From: Flavobacteriales bacterium
GTDB lineage: Bacteria > Bacteroidota > Bacteroidia > Flavobacteriales > CAJXXR01
NCBI GenBank assembly: GCA_025210805.1
Contig: JAOAQX010000005.1
Location: 124,001 to 188,000 of the forward strand
DNA: 64,000 nucleotides
Reading direction: 5' to 3'
A program made the translations under genes and the position numbers. Below the pieces are notes generated by a model. The model searched no databases. It was given only the letters and a program-made list of their open reading frames with translations, and was not told the origin of the DNA. Shown piece after piece: positions 1 to 7,713 of the stretch. The first letter of the stretch is position 1; every line of letters begins with the position of its first letter.

Positions 1-255
1 TAAAAGAATATAGATCTTAGAATATGAAAAAATTGCAACTTAAATTTTTGTCATAGCATTGTACTTTGATACAGGGCGAAAAAAGGGGAATGTTGTTTTG
101 TTACCATTCTAATAGCCTTTTTAAAAAGAAAAAAGCAATTGAAAAATGCTAAGAAGACCAAGTTCTACAGCCTCAAAATCTCAAAAAATATCCTTACATT
201 CGCATATAAATGATTGGAAGAAAAAACAATCATTCAATTATCAAAAAAAAGAACA
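1..255. other. Leading intergenic stretch upstream of lpdA
   Basis: No convincing coding sequence is visible in either strand here. The stretch is AT-rich. A box TACATTCG at 195-202 resembles the Bacteroidota -7 consensus TAnnTTTG with one mismatch and lies at a sensible distance from the lpdA start, but no matching -33 TTG was found 17-23 bases upstream. It is only a weak promoter candidate. Confidence 0.3.
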
Positions 256-1644
256 ATGAAATACGACGTAATAGTTATTGGAAGTGGACCTGGAGGATAT
301 GTAACAGCCATCCGTTCATCTCAATTGGGTCTTAAAACAGCCATTGTAGAAAAAGAAAATCTTGGAGGAGTTTGCTTAAACTGGGGATGTATCCCAACAA
401 AAGCATTATTGAAATCTGCTCAAGTTTTTGAATATATCAAGCACGCATCAGACTATGGAATCAATGTAGCCGATGCTTCACATGATTTTGGTGGAATCAT
501 CCAGCGCTCAAGAAACGTAGCGGATGGAATGAGTAAAGGAATCCAGTTTTTGATGAAAAAGAATAAAATCGATGTCATCAATGGTTTTGGGAAAGTACAA
601 CCGGGAAAAAAAGTTGTAGTGACCGATGCTGATAACAAGGAATCTGAGTACACTGCTGATCATATTATTTTGGCTACAGGAGCTAGATCAAGAGTATTGC
701 CAAACCTTCCTCAAGATGGAAAAAAGGTGATTGGATACCGTGAAGCACTTACTTTACCAGAACAACCAAAGAAGATGGTTATTGTAGGTTCAGGTGCTAT
801 TGGGGTTGAATTTGCATATTTCTACAATGCTATGGGAACCGAAGTAACTGTTGTGGAATATTTGCCAAATATTGTTCCTAATGAAGATATTGATGTTTCA
901 AAACAATTGACCAAAAACTTCAAGAAATCAGGAATAAAAGTAATGACCAATTCAGCTGTGGAATCTGTAGATACTTCAGGTGAAGGATGTAAAGTTTCTG
1001 TAAAAACAAAGAAAGGAGAAGAAATCATTGAATGTGATGTGGTACTTTCTGCTGTAGGAATTGAAACGAACCTAGAAGGAATCGGATTGGAAGAAGTAGG
1101 GATCGCTACAGATAGAGGTCGTGTTTTAGTAAATGATTTCTACCAAACGAATATCCCAGGGTATTACGCTATTGGAGATATTGTTCCAGGACCAGCCTTG
1201 GCTCACGTAGCATCAGCAGAAGGAATTATCTGTGTAGAAAAAATTGCAGGACACCATCCAGAAGCTATGGATTATGGAAACATCCCAGGATGTACTTATA
1301 CTTCACCAGAAATTGCTTCAGTAGGAATGACAGAGGCTCAAGCGAAAGAAGCAGGATATGAAATAAAAGTTGGGAAATTCCCATTCTCTGCTTCAGGAAA
1401 AGCATCAGCTGCAGGGCACAAAGATGGTTTTGTAAAAGTAATCTTCGATGCCAAATATGGTGAATGGTTAGGATGCCACATGATAGGAGCTAACGTAACT
1501 GAAATGATTGCTGAAGCAGTAGTAGCACGTAAGCTAGAAACAACAGGAATGGAAGTACTGAAAGCAGTACACCCTCACCCAACCATGAGTGAAGCCGTAA
1601 TGGAAGCCGTTGCCGCCGCTTATGATGAAGTGATTCATATCTAA
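256..1644 (+). CDS. lpdA: Dihydrolipoyl dehydrogenase (E3)
   Basis: FAD-dependent oxidoreductase that reoxidises dihydrolipoamide with NAD+, serving as the E3 component of pyruvate/2-oxoacid dehydrogenase complexes in the cytoplasm. The 462-residue product has the N-terminal FAD fold (GSGPGG at residues 9-14), the redox disulfide C40/C45 in the GGVCLNWGCIPTK motif, a second nucleotide-binding loop (GSGAIGVEF), and the C-terminal HPHPTMSE motif (H441, E446) that supplies the catalytic base of the partner subunit. Length and motif order are those of the family. The reading frame is open from a TTG at 214, but homology starts at MKYDVIVIG, so the ATG at 256 is chosen. No E1 or E2 gene is adjacent. 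It is followed by family A repeats and a terminator. Confidence 0.96.
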   Translation: MKYDVIVIGSGPGGYVTAIRSSQLGLKTAIVEKENLGGVCLNWGCIPTKALLKSAQVFEYIKHASDYGINVADASHDFGGIIQRSRNVADGMSKGIQFLMKKNKIDVINGFGKVQPGKKVVVTDADNKESEYTADHIILATGARSRVLPNLPQDGKKVIGYREALTLPEQPKKMVIVGSGAIGVEFAYFYNAMGTEVTVVEYLPNIVPNEDIDVSKQLTKNFKKSGIKVMTNSAVESVDTSGEGCKVSVKTKKGEEIIECDVVLSAVGIETNLEGIGLEEVGIATDRGRVLVNDFYQTNIPGYYAIGDIVPGPALAHVASAEGIICVEKIAGHHPEAMDYGNIPGCTYTSPEIASVGMTEAQAKEAGYEIKVGKFPFSASGKASAAGHKDGFVKVIFDAKYGEWLGCHMIGANVTEMIAEAVVARKLETTGMEVLKAVHPHPTMSEAVMEAVAAAYDEVIHI

Positions 1645-1961
1645 GTTCTCAATACAATTTTTATCTACCTGTCAGTTCGAGTAATTTCTTTGTAGAGCAG
1701 CGGAAAAGAAATTTTATCGAAAACCCATTGCATTACATCAAAAATCACTCGAACTGACAGAGGAATACAATTTTACCTTCCTATCAGTTCCGTCCCGATC
1801 CATCGGGAAGTGAATTTGCTGCAGAGCAACGAAAAAGAAGTAGAATCGTTGTTGTCAGTTCGAGTGAATTTACTGTAGAGCAACGGAAGTAAATTTTTAT
1901 CGAGAACCCAACCCTTAACCAATCTGAGTTCCACTTAGGTTGGTTTTTTTTTGTTATTATT
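1645..1961. repeat. Intergenic region with family A hairpin repeats
   Basis: No gene is seen. One compact copy of the family A repeat occupies about 1679-1760: it begins CTGTCAGTTCGAGT and ends ACTCGAACTGACAG, so its ends form an inverted repeat. A rearranged copy covers about 1784-1850, including a CCCGATCCATCGGG hairpin. A half copy runs about 1853-1905, starting TGTCAGTTCGAGTGAA and ending in ATCGAGAACCC. The same sequences recur at 52.5-53.0 kb. Confidence 0.8.
1909..1951 (+). terminator. Rho-independent terminator-like hairpin
   Basis: An imperfect stem (CCAACCCTTAA paired with TTAGGTTGG) is followed by a run of nine T residues. It lies 11 bases before the next start codon and would end transcription coming from lpdA through the repeats. 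Confidence 0.6.
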
Positions 1962-2759
1962 ATGAAAGATTATTATCCAAAAAGGATTGTTTGCCTTACT
2001 GAAGAAACCACCGAAATGCTCTACCTGCTTGGAGAGGAAGAACGCATAGTAGGAATTTCTATATTCACCAAAAGACCAGAAAGAGCTTTAAAAGAAAAAC
2101 CAAAAGTATCTGCTTTTACTGATGCTAAATTGGAAAAAATAAAAGCTTTGAAACCTGATTTGGTTATTGGTTTTTCGGATATTCAAGCAGATATTGCCAA
2201 GGATTTAATCAAGGAAGGAATTACTGTTTGGGTAAACAATCACCGTTCTGTTACGGGTATATTGTCTATGATGATTCAGCTTGGAGCATTGGTAGGGAAA
2301 GAGCAAAAGGCTTTTGAGATTGTGGAAGAAATCAATAAGAATATCAAAAAAATACAAGAGGAAACAAAAACATGGAAGCGAAAACCAACAGTCTATTTTG
2401 AAGAATGGTATGAACCCATGATTTCGGGTATCGGTTGGGTGAGTGAAATCATTCATTTAGCAGGTGGGGAAGATATTTTTCCTGAGCTCGGAAAAGAGTC
2501 CTTGGCTAAAAATAGAATTATAGCAAACCCTGAAAGAGTCATTCAAGCCAACCCAGATATTATTTTAGCCTCTTGGTGTGGGAAAAAATTCAAAAAAGAC
2601 CAAATGATCTCCAGAGATAATTGGGATCAAATTACGGCAATAAAAGAAAACCAAGTTTTCGAAATACCTTCCGAAACAATCCTACAACCTGGTCCTGCTA
2701 GTTTGATGGTGGCTTTGCCAGAACTGTTTGAGATTTTTAGGGAGTGGGGAAAGAAGTAA
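1962..2759 (+). CDS. BtuF-like substrate-binding protein without a signal peptide
   Basis: Protein of 265 residues resembling class III periplasmic binding proteins of vitamin B12/iron-siderophore ABC transporters (COG0614). It opens with RIVCLTEETTEMLYLLG, equivalent to the usual RIVSLSPSATEILFALG. It then has the IKALKPDLVIG and ANPDIILASWCG segments typical of the two lobes, and ends with a helix containing PGPASLMVALPELFEI. Unlike transport partners, it starts MKDYYPKRIV with no signal peptide or lipobox, and no permease or ATPase gene is beside it. A cytoplasmic ligand-binding or sensing role is therefore possible, but this is inference. The start is the ATG just after the upstream terminator. 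Confidence 0.8.
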   Translation: MKDYYPKRIVCLTEETTEMLYLLGEEERIVGISIFTKRPERALKEKPKVSAFTDAKLEKIKALKPDLVIGFSDIQADIAKDLIKEGITVWVNNHRSVTGILSMMIQLGALVGKEQKAFEIVEEINKNIKKIQEETKTWKRKPTVYFEEWYEPMISGIGWVSEIIHLAGGEDIFPELGKESLAKNRIIANPERVIQANPDIILASWCGKKFKKDQMISRDNWDQITAIKENQVFEIPSETILQPGPASLMVALPELFEIFREWGKK

Positions 2760-2771
2760 GATATTTCTCTT

Positions 2772-2836
2772 ATTCCGATTACTTGTTCAATATTCACTTA
2801 TGAATGAAGTGAAATAAGTGAGTATTTACAATTTGT
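2772..2836. repeat. Family B repeat, partial copy
   Basis: The segment starts ATTCCGATTACTTGTTCAAT and continues CACTTATGAATGAAGTGAAA. This matches one half of the family B element seen complete at 37569-37673 and, inverted, at 52297-52404. It is truncated here, without the GGTAT end. Confidence 0.55.
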
Positions 2837-3019
2837 CAACATTGATAAAAAGGAAAGATTAGATTTAACTACTTTCATAGTTGATTTTTAGTTATGTATA
2901 GGTGTAGCGTTTGTGGGTAAAGGATGTTGTTTTTTCTGAAGTGAACATCAATTATTCTTAAATCTTTAAATTAAAAATGGACGAATCTTTTTGTAAATTA
3001 GCTATATAAATTTATTCTA

Positions 3020-3763
3020 ATGAATCAAAATAAATACCAAGAAATAGATCTCTTAAATACTCGATTACAAGAGTATCGAAAAACGGAGCATGAGAAAATA
3101 ACTCAAGCTTTAGAGATAGAATATACCTATGAAAGCAACAGAATAGAAGGGAATACGCTCACACTTCAAGAAACGGCATTAGTCATCGAGAAAGGTCTCA
3201 CTATTGGAGGAAAGACCCTAAATGAATATTTGGAAGCGATTAATCACACACACGCTATTTCATTTATTAAGTCATTGGCAAAGGAAAAAAATCAAATTAC
3301 GGAAAGAGATATTTTGCAAATCCATAGCCTAATTTTACAAGGAATAAACAAGGAAAATGCGGGAGCTTATCGAAAGGTTCAAGTAATAATAAGCGGAGCT
3401 AAACACATTCCTCCACAACCTTTTTTAGTACCTAAGAAAATGGAAGAATTGATGATTTGGTATAACGAAAATAAAAATCTTTTACATCCTATTGACTTAT
3501 CCGCAGAAATGCATGAACGATTGGTAACGATTCACCCTTTTATTGATGGCAACGGAAGAACATCAAGGCTCTTGATGAATTTGATTCTTCTACAACATGG
3601 ATATCCTATTGTTATATTGAAAGGAGATGTTGAAAACCGTTTGAAATATTACCAAGCTTTAGAGTTGGCACAAGTGGAGGGTGATAAGAGTACGTTTATT
3701 CGATTGATTGAAGATAATGTACGCATGAGCATTGAAAGGATATTGCAGATATTTGAGAACTGA
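3020..3763 (+). CDS. Fic family protein (class II, N-terminal inhibitory helix)
   Basis: Probable nucleotidyltransferase that attaches AMP (or another nucleotide) to hydroxyl side chains of target proteins. The 247-residue product has the complete Fic motif HPFIDGNGRTSR at residues 172-183, with catalytic H172 and phosphate-binding GNGR. It also has an N-terminal inhibitory motif SNRIEG at 39-44, the class II arrangement in which the Glu blocks the active site until relieved. The EAINHTHA segment around 72-80 precedes the Fic core as in Fic/DOC enzymes of bacteria. There is no separate antitoxin gene beside it, consistent with intramolecular inhibition. Three palindromic 41-bp repeats follow immediately downstream. 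The target protein cannot be predicted. Confidence 0.9.
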   Translation: MNQNKYQEIDLLNTRLQEYRKTEHEKITQALEIEYTYESNRIEGNTLTLQETALVIEKGLTIGGKTLNEYLEAINHTHAISFIKSLAKEKNQITERDILQIHSLILQGINKENAGAYRKVQVIISGAKHIPPQPFLVPKKMEELMIWYNENKNLLHPIDLSAEMHERLVTIHPFIDGNGRTSRLLMNLILLQHGYPIVILKGDVENRLKYYQALELAQVEGDKSTFIRLIEDNVRMSIERILQIFEN

Positions 3764-3773
3764 GTTACCGAAA

Positions 3774-3880
3774 CACTACGCACGTGCGTACATGAGGAAA
3801 AGGAGTTATTCCACCACTACGCACGTGTGTGCGTGAGGAAAAGGAATTATCCAACCACTACGCACGTACGTGTGAGGAAA
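3774..3880. repeat. Three 41-bp tandem repeats with palindromic cores
   Basis: Units begin CACTACGCACGT at 3774, 3815 and 3856, an exact 41-bp period, and continue with GAGGAAAAGGAGTTATT-like spacer. Unit 1 has the perfect palindrome TACGCACGTGCGTA (3777-3790). Unit 2 has ACGCAC-4-GTGCGT. Unit 3 has CACGTACGTG. The bases differ between units but each keeps a symmetric core. Confidence 0.85.
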
Positions 3881-4167
3881 GTTGTCAAAACTAAAGTTGA
3901 GGTTCTTGCCAACAACGCCGCCAACAACACCAAAAGAAAGCATAGGGCGAATTTTCGTTTTATGCTTTTTGCTTTTGGACACCAAAGCATAATTTTGATT
4001 CTTTAGCTTATGTCTCGTTTTCCGACTTATGGGGAAAAGGGGAATTTAAAGCGATTAAGATTCATTAGTTGATAGCTCGTTTTCTTACTTATGGGAAATG
4101 GAAATTTAAAAGAGGTTTTCGGGTTATAATTTTCTCTTGGTGGACTAATGGTGGACTAAGTGAGTGT
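3881..4167. repeat. Non-coding tract with diverged direct repeats next to tRNA-Arg
   Basis: No gene is supported. The stretch holds GCCAACAAC twice around 3908-3927 and a hairpin AAAGCATA/TATGCTTT at 3937-3968. Two diverged direct repeats of about 52 bp with a period near 61 follow (3999-4051 and 4060-4111), sharing CTCGTTTTC, ACTTATGGG and GAATTTAAA or AAATTTAAA. A short doublet GGTGGACTAATGGTGGACTAA ends near 4160. This looks like a decayed or recombination-associated sequence, but no integrase is present. Confidence 0.5.
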
Positions 4168-4203
4168 ACAAAAAACAAAAAACCCTCTCAAAATGAAAGG
4201 GTT
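4168..4203 (-). terminator. Terminator of the tRNA-Arg transcript
   Basis: On the minus strand, AACCCT pairs with AGGGTT around a loop and is followed by TTTTTTGTTTTTT. It lies 15 bases past the 3' end of the tRNA. Confidence 0.75.
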
Positions 4204-4217
4204 AAGTTTTATTGTAG

Positions 4218-4291
4218 TGACCTCGGCAGGATTCAAACCTGCAACCGCCTGAGCCGTAATCAGGTATTCTATTCAGTTGAACTACGAGGCC
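4218..4291 (-). tRNA. tRNA-Arg (anticodon ACG)
   Basis: Read on the minus strand, the 74-nt gene has acceptor strands GGCCTCG and CGAGGTC with discriminator A. The anticodon stem is CCTGA/TCAGG around loop TTACGGC, giving anticodon ACG for CGN arginine codons. The T arm GCAGG-TTTGAATC-CTGC has the normal TTC-type loop. The CCA end is not encoded. It is the only tRNA recognised in the window. Confidence 0.92.
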
Positions 4292-4401
4292 ATTTAGCTT
4301 GTTTGCGGTTGCAAATGTATTGAGCTTTTTTGAGTATCCAAAGGCTTTTTTGAATAAAATTCAAATTATTTTATATCATTTTGGAAATCAGAGCTTGTTT
4401 T

Positions 4402-4923
4402 TTAGTTTTTTTTATCAAGTTTCTTTAATTTCTTGAGTTTATCGGTCTGGCTAATTCCCACTTTAGATAATTTGGAGAGTTTATCTAAGTCAATAAGTCC
4501 TGAGATAGACATAAGGACGAGGTTTGAATCGCTATTTACAACCATGACAAGTTCACTCACTTTATTATTCTTTTCTTTGATCATAAAATTGATGGTTTCG
4601 TCTTTTTCCTCTACAGTCATCAAGCTTTCATAGCCCTTACGGCTGAGTTTGTTTACTTTGTTTAAAAGTGAATTTGTTTTTAGATCTTCATCTAAAGTAT
4701 ACATGGTGAAATTTGTAATAGTTTTTAACATATCAACCACCTCTTGGTCTTCCTGATCTTCCATTTCTAAATGACTTAAAAGTCCGAAAAGTTTACCAGA
4801 AATATTAACTTTTGTGATTCCTTCAGAAGTGGATAAGTCATCAAAATACTTGGTGAAAATATTGTTTTGAGCAAAGGCGAATGCTCCGATAAAAAGGCTG
4901 AGGATTAATAATTTTGTTTTCAT
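4402..4923 (-). CDS. DUF4252-type exported protein
   Basis: Secreted protein of 173 residues with an N-terminal signal peptide ending AFAFAQ. The body resembles the DUF4252 family common in Bacteroidota: short acidic helices near the start, a central segment with two clusters of charged residues, and the C-terminal hydrophobic strand LVLMSISGLIDLDKLSKL. Function is unknown. It is the last gene of a three-gene operon with an ECF sigma factor and a membrane protein, four bases after the latter, so it is probably a target or modulator of that stress-response unit. The lysine-rich end KKLKKLDKKN is unusual in composition. Confidence 0.75.
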   Translation of the reverse strand: MKTKLLILSLFIGAFAFAQNNIFTKYFDDLSTSEGITKVNISGKLFGLLSHLEMEDQEDQEVVDMLKTITNFTMYTLDEDLKTNSLLNKVNKLSRKGYESLMTVEEKDETINFMIKEKNNKVSELVMVVNSDSNLVLMSISGLIDLDKLSKLSKVGISQTDKLKKLKKLDKKN

Positions 4924-4927
4924 GGTA

Positions 4928-5377
4928 TTATTGGTTTAATGCTTGGTGGTTTTTGGCTCTTACCTGGTTTATTTGCTTTACTGCAGGTTTGTATCTGTTT
5001 AGGTTGATAGAAGCACGCATGAGTTCTGTTTTTACAGTTTCAAATGCCATTAAAGCTTCCTTTCTTTCTTGTTTTTCGTAATAATTTTGAACACCTAAGA
5101 TGGATAAAATCATAAAAATAGAGGCCGCTATCCAAAGGTTGAACTCTTTCTTTTTCTTCTTTTTTATCTGAGCTTCTAAAGGTTTTGTGAGGATAGAATG
5201 AAGTAATTCTTCATCCATCTCTTCATTTGTTTCGTGGCCTTCAAAGTATGCAAAAAGCATGGGGTTTTCATTCCCGAAGTTGTCCTCTTCTTTTAGCCAT
5301 TTTTTAATGATTTTTTCTTCTTCTTCTGTCGTTTTTCCTTCCCAAAAACGGTCGATAAATTTTTGTTTATTGTCCAT
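4928..5377 (-). CDS. Putative anti-sigma-like membrane protein
   Basis: Protein of 149 residues with a charged cytoplasmic N-terminal half. A lysine stretch and one transmembrane helix around residues 80-100 (LWIAASIFMILSILGV) come next, followed by a periplasmic tail of about 45 residues. The N-terminus (FIDRFWEGKTTEEEEKIIKKWL) resembles the start of FecR-type and other Bacteroidota anti-sigma factors. Its start overlaps the end of the sigma factor gene by 11 bases, the usual arrangement for a sigma/anti-sigma pair. I infer that it sequesters the sigma factor at the inner membrane. No FecR or zinc-binding domain is visible. Confidence 0.65.
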   Translation of the reverse strand: MDNKQKFIDRFWEGKTTEEEEKIIKKWLKEEDNFGNENPMLFAYFEGHETNEEMDEELLHSILTKPLEAQIKKKKKKEFNLWIAASIFMILSILGVQNYYEKQERKEALMAFETVKTELMRASINLNRYKPAVKQINQVRAKNHQALNQ

Positions 5378-5876
5378 AACTAGCAGATTTTTTTCGGGCT
5401 AATAAACTGTTTCGTATATTTTTTCTTACACGGTGAATGGTTACTTTTACTTTAGATTCCGAAATATCTAAATAATGTGCCACTTCTTTGATACTAAGTC
5501 CTTCGATTTCCTTGAGTACAAAAATTTCTTTTTGTGAAGCAGGAAGTTGATCAAGTTCATTTAAAACCAATTGATATTCTTCTTTCCAAGAATCCGATTT
5601 GTTTTCTAAGTTTGAAGCTACCTCTGTTCGGTGGTCTAATCTTTCTGCTTGATTATCTTTCTTTCTTAGGAGATCGATATATCTGTTTCGAGCAGATTTT
5701 ATGAGCCAACCTTGGATATTGGTTTTTTCAGGATTTGGTTTCTTTTCCCAAAATTTGAGAAATACATCCTGAACAATATCTTGTGTTAAAGATTTGTTTT
5801 TTGTAAGTTTAAAAACAAATCCAAAAAGTATTGGAGCTTCTTTTTTTACAAGCGATTGATAATCTTCTTGAGTCAT
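5367..5876 (-). CDS. ECF-type RNA polymerase sigma factor
   Basis: Sigma-70 family factor of 169 residues. Region 2 lies around residues 15-75 (LTQDIVQDVFLKFWEK and the RNRYIDLLRKK helix). Region 4 lies around 105-160 (LDQLPASQKEIFVLKEIEGL, then a helix-turn-helix IKEVAHYLDISESKVKVTIHR). There is no region 1.1 or 3, as expected of extracytoplasmic-function factors. It is the first gene of the operon with a membrane protein and a DUF4252 protein, and probably drives its own operon from a promoter in the 85-bp gap upstream, though none could be matched to a consensus. Confidence 0.92.
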   Translation of the reverse strand: MTQEDYQSLVKKEAPILFGFVFKLTKNKSLTQDIVQDVFLKFWEKKPNPEKTNIQGWLIKSARNRYIDLLRKKDNQAERLDHRTEVASNLENKSDSWKEEYQLVLNELDQLPASQKEIFVLKEIEGLSIKEVAHYLDISESKVKVTIHRVRKNIRNSLLARKKSASYGQ

Positions 5877-5960
5877 TCAGGTATTGATTTGTAAGGAAAA
5901 CGAAGGTAAAATAAAAAAGTTACAAGAAAGGGATTTCTGTCACTAAGAAAGGGTTATTAA

Positions 5961-6530
5961 TTAAAGAGATAAAACCCAATTTTCTATGATTTTTAAACCT
6001 TGAGGAGTCATGATTGACTCTGGGTGATATTGTACGCCAGTGAGTGGGAGTTGTTTGTGCTGAAAAGACATGCAGTAATGGTCTATCGTACTGGTGATTT
6101 CAAAGTCTTTTTTGAGTGCTGAAGAAAGTGGGATTCCCCAAGAATGATAACGAGCTACCTCAATGGGGAAATGAAGATGTTGATATAAAAAATGATCATT
6201 TGCTATATTATCAAGTGTTTCAGAAACACCATGTTTCACAAATTCCATATTCTCTAAAGAATGCTGAAAATACATAGCCATACATTGCATACCTAAGCAA
6301 ACTCCTAAAATGGGTTTTTGGAGAGAATATGTTTCTAAGACTTCAAAAAGAATTGGGTAATCAGTAGGGAGTCTTGGTCCAGGAGAAATAATGATTCCGT
6401 CAAATTGTTCTATTTGCGAAAGCGATAATTGATCTACACGTACCACATCCACATGTGCAAATTGTTCTAAATAATGCTTGAGGTTGTAAGTAAAAGAATC
6501 AAAATTATCTATAAGAATCAGTTTCTTCAT
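5961..6530 (-). CDS. Class I glutamine amidotransferase (PabA/TrpG type)
   Basis: Glutaminase subunit that feeds ammonia to a chorismate-using synthase (4-amino-4-deoxychorismate or anthranilate). The 189-residue product has the family opening LILIDNFDSFTYN, the nucleophile in GVCLGMQ (C78 from this start) and the catalytic H169/E171 in QYHPES. An upstream TTG would add one residue; the ATG at 6530 is preferred. No pabB or trpE gene is within the window, so the choice between folate and tryptophan synthesis cannot be made. A standalone copy near no trp genes favours PabA, which is inference. Confidence 0.85.
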   Translation of the reverse strand: MKKLILIDNFDSFTYNLKHYLEQFAHVDVVRVDQLSLSQIEQFDGIIISPGPRLPTDYPILFEVLETYSLQKPILGVCLGMQCMAMYFQHSLENMEFVKHGVSETLDNIANDHFLYQHLHFPIEVARYHSWGIPLSSALKKDFEITSTIDHYCMSFQHKQLPLTGVQYHPESIMTPQGLKIIENWVLSL

Positions 6531-6610
6531 CAAAAATCCTATCTTTGGTTGTCGCTGTTTTTATGCAGTTTCAAAAGTAAGGAATCTAAACTTTGAACCA
6601 ACAATTTTTT

Positions 6611-6991
6611 ATGAAAAAGGCAATTATTTCAGAAAATGCCCCAAAACCAATCGGGCCTTATAATCAAGCAGTCGTAAAGGGAAATCAACTTTTTGTTTCA
6701 GGGCAAATTGCGATACACCCCAAAAGTGGCGAACTGGAAATTAACCAAGGAATCACTCACGAAACCTTTTTGGTACTCAGCAACCTGATGGCATTGGTGG
6801 AAGAAGCAGGTTTTGAAAAAGAGGATATCGTAAAATGCTCCATTTTTCTAAAAGATATGAATGATTTTAACGAAATGAACGAAGCTTATGCTCAGGTTTT
6901 TTCAGAAAACCCACCTGCAAGAGAAGCAGTTCAGGTAGTAAAATTACCCAAAGACGTTCATGTAGAGATTTCTTGTATAGCGGTGAAGTAG
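6611..6991 (+). CDS. ridA: RidA family deaminase
   Basis: Reactive intermediate deaminase A: hydrolyses enamine/imine intermediates such as 2-aminoacrylate, protecting PLP enzymes including branched-chain aminotransferase. At 126 residues from the ATG at 6611 it matches the family length exactly. It carries AIISENAPKPIGPYNQAV at the start, the conserved NQLFVSGQ strand, R104 in PPAREAV that binds the substrate carboxylate, and the VEISCIAV C-terminus. The frame is open from a TTG at 6593, but that would add six residues not seen in the family. It is divergent from the amidotransferase gene and separated by about 80 bp. Confidence 0.93.
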   Translation: MKKAIISENAPKPIGPYNQAVVKGNQLFVSGQIAIHPKSGELEINQGITHETFLVLSNLMALVEEAGFEKEDIVKCSIFLKDMNDFNEMNEAYAQVFSENPPAREAVQVVKLPKDVHVEISCIAVK

Positions 6992-7083
6992 AAAATTCTG
7001 CTTGAGGTTTTTTGTGTATTGAGTTTCCAATATTGCCACCCTTTTCATCAATGAGAATTGAGCGTGTTTACTAAAGTTTGCAA

Positions 7084-7545
7084 TTAATATTGGTAAAGAA
7101 TATTTGCATTTGATTGCGAAAAACGCAAATGCACATCGCTCCCTTCTACTTGAAGATTTGAGATATCAAATGATAATTCTTTTGTAAGGTAAGCCAAACA
7201 AGTTTCATCGTTTTTTAATGAAAGCCTTAAATTTCTTTGTGGTGGGTTTGATTCTAAAATAACACCCGAGTCTATGAGTTTTACTTCCCATGTATCACCA
7301 CTGCAACCGCTGGAGCTAAAATTGATATAAAGACAATTCTCTGTTATTTCTAGATGATTAATTTTTACAAAATCAGAAGGTGCATCAGAATATTCTTCAG
7401 GGCTAACAATTGTATTGAAATCACAATTCATCGGTTCTGAATCCTCGCAGGTACAGCTTATGAGCAAAACACCAACAGCGAAAATAGTAAAGAATCTTTT
7501 GATTTCCGTTTGGAAAAATAATTTGGAATGTCTGAAAAGTTGCAT
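7084..7545 (-). CDS. Hypothetical lipoprotein
   Basis: Protein of 153 residues with a long N-terminal region and a lipobox LLISC at residues 27-31, so probably anchored in the outer or inner membrane after processing at C31. The mature part is Cys- and Ser-rich at the start, then has alternating strand-like segments (CLYINFSSSGCSGDTWEVKLI, NLRLSLKNDETCLAYLTKEL). This pattern of short beta strands with a CSGDTWEVKL motif occurs in small secreted Bacteroidota proteins, but I cannot assign a family. It is downstream of a barrel-like protein gene on the same strand, 168 bp away. Confidence 0.6.
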   Translation of the reverse strand: MQLFRHSKLFFQTEIKRFFTIFAVGVLLISCTCEDSEPMNCDFNTIVSPEEYSDAPSDFVKINHLEITENCLYINFSSSGCSGDTWEVKLIDSGVILESNPPQRNLRLSLKNDETCLAYLTKELSFDISNLQVEGSDVHLRFSQSNANILYQY

Positions 7546-7713
7546 ATCTCGTTAAATTTCCTGTAAAGGTATTGATTTTTAATGAGTTTTGTAAAATATT
7601 CTTTTTGCACCTTCTGATTTATGAATATTTGGTAACTCATTTTTTTACATTTGGAGTGATGATAACCAAAGGTATATTTGGAGTAAATGAGTGCTTTTGG
7701 GAAATTATTGGTA

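Noticed and set aside
3774-3880. Possible CRISPR array
   Set aside because: Only three units; the spacer-like parts are nearly identical between units and no cas genes are in the window, so this is a simple tandem repeat.
4069-4323. ORF of 84 codons on the plus strand
   Set aside because: It runs straight through the tRNA-Arg gene on the other strand and its terminator, and the translated sequence has no protein-like character.
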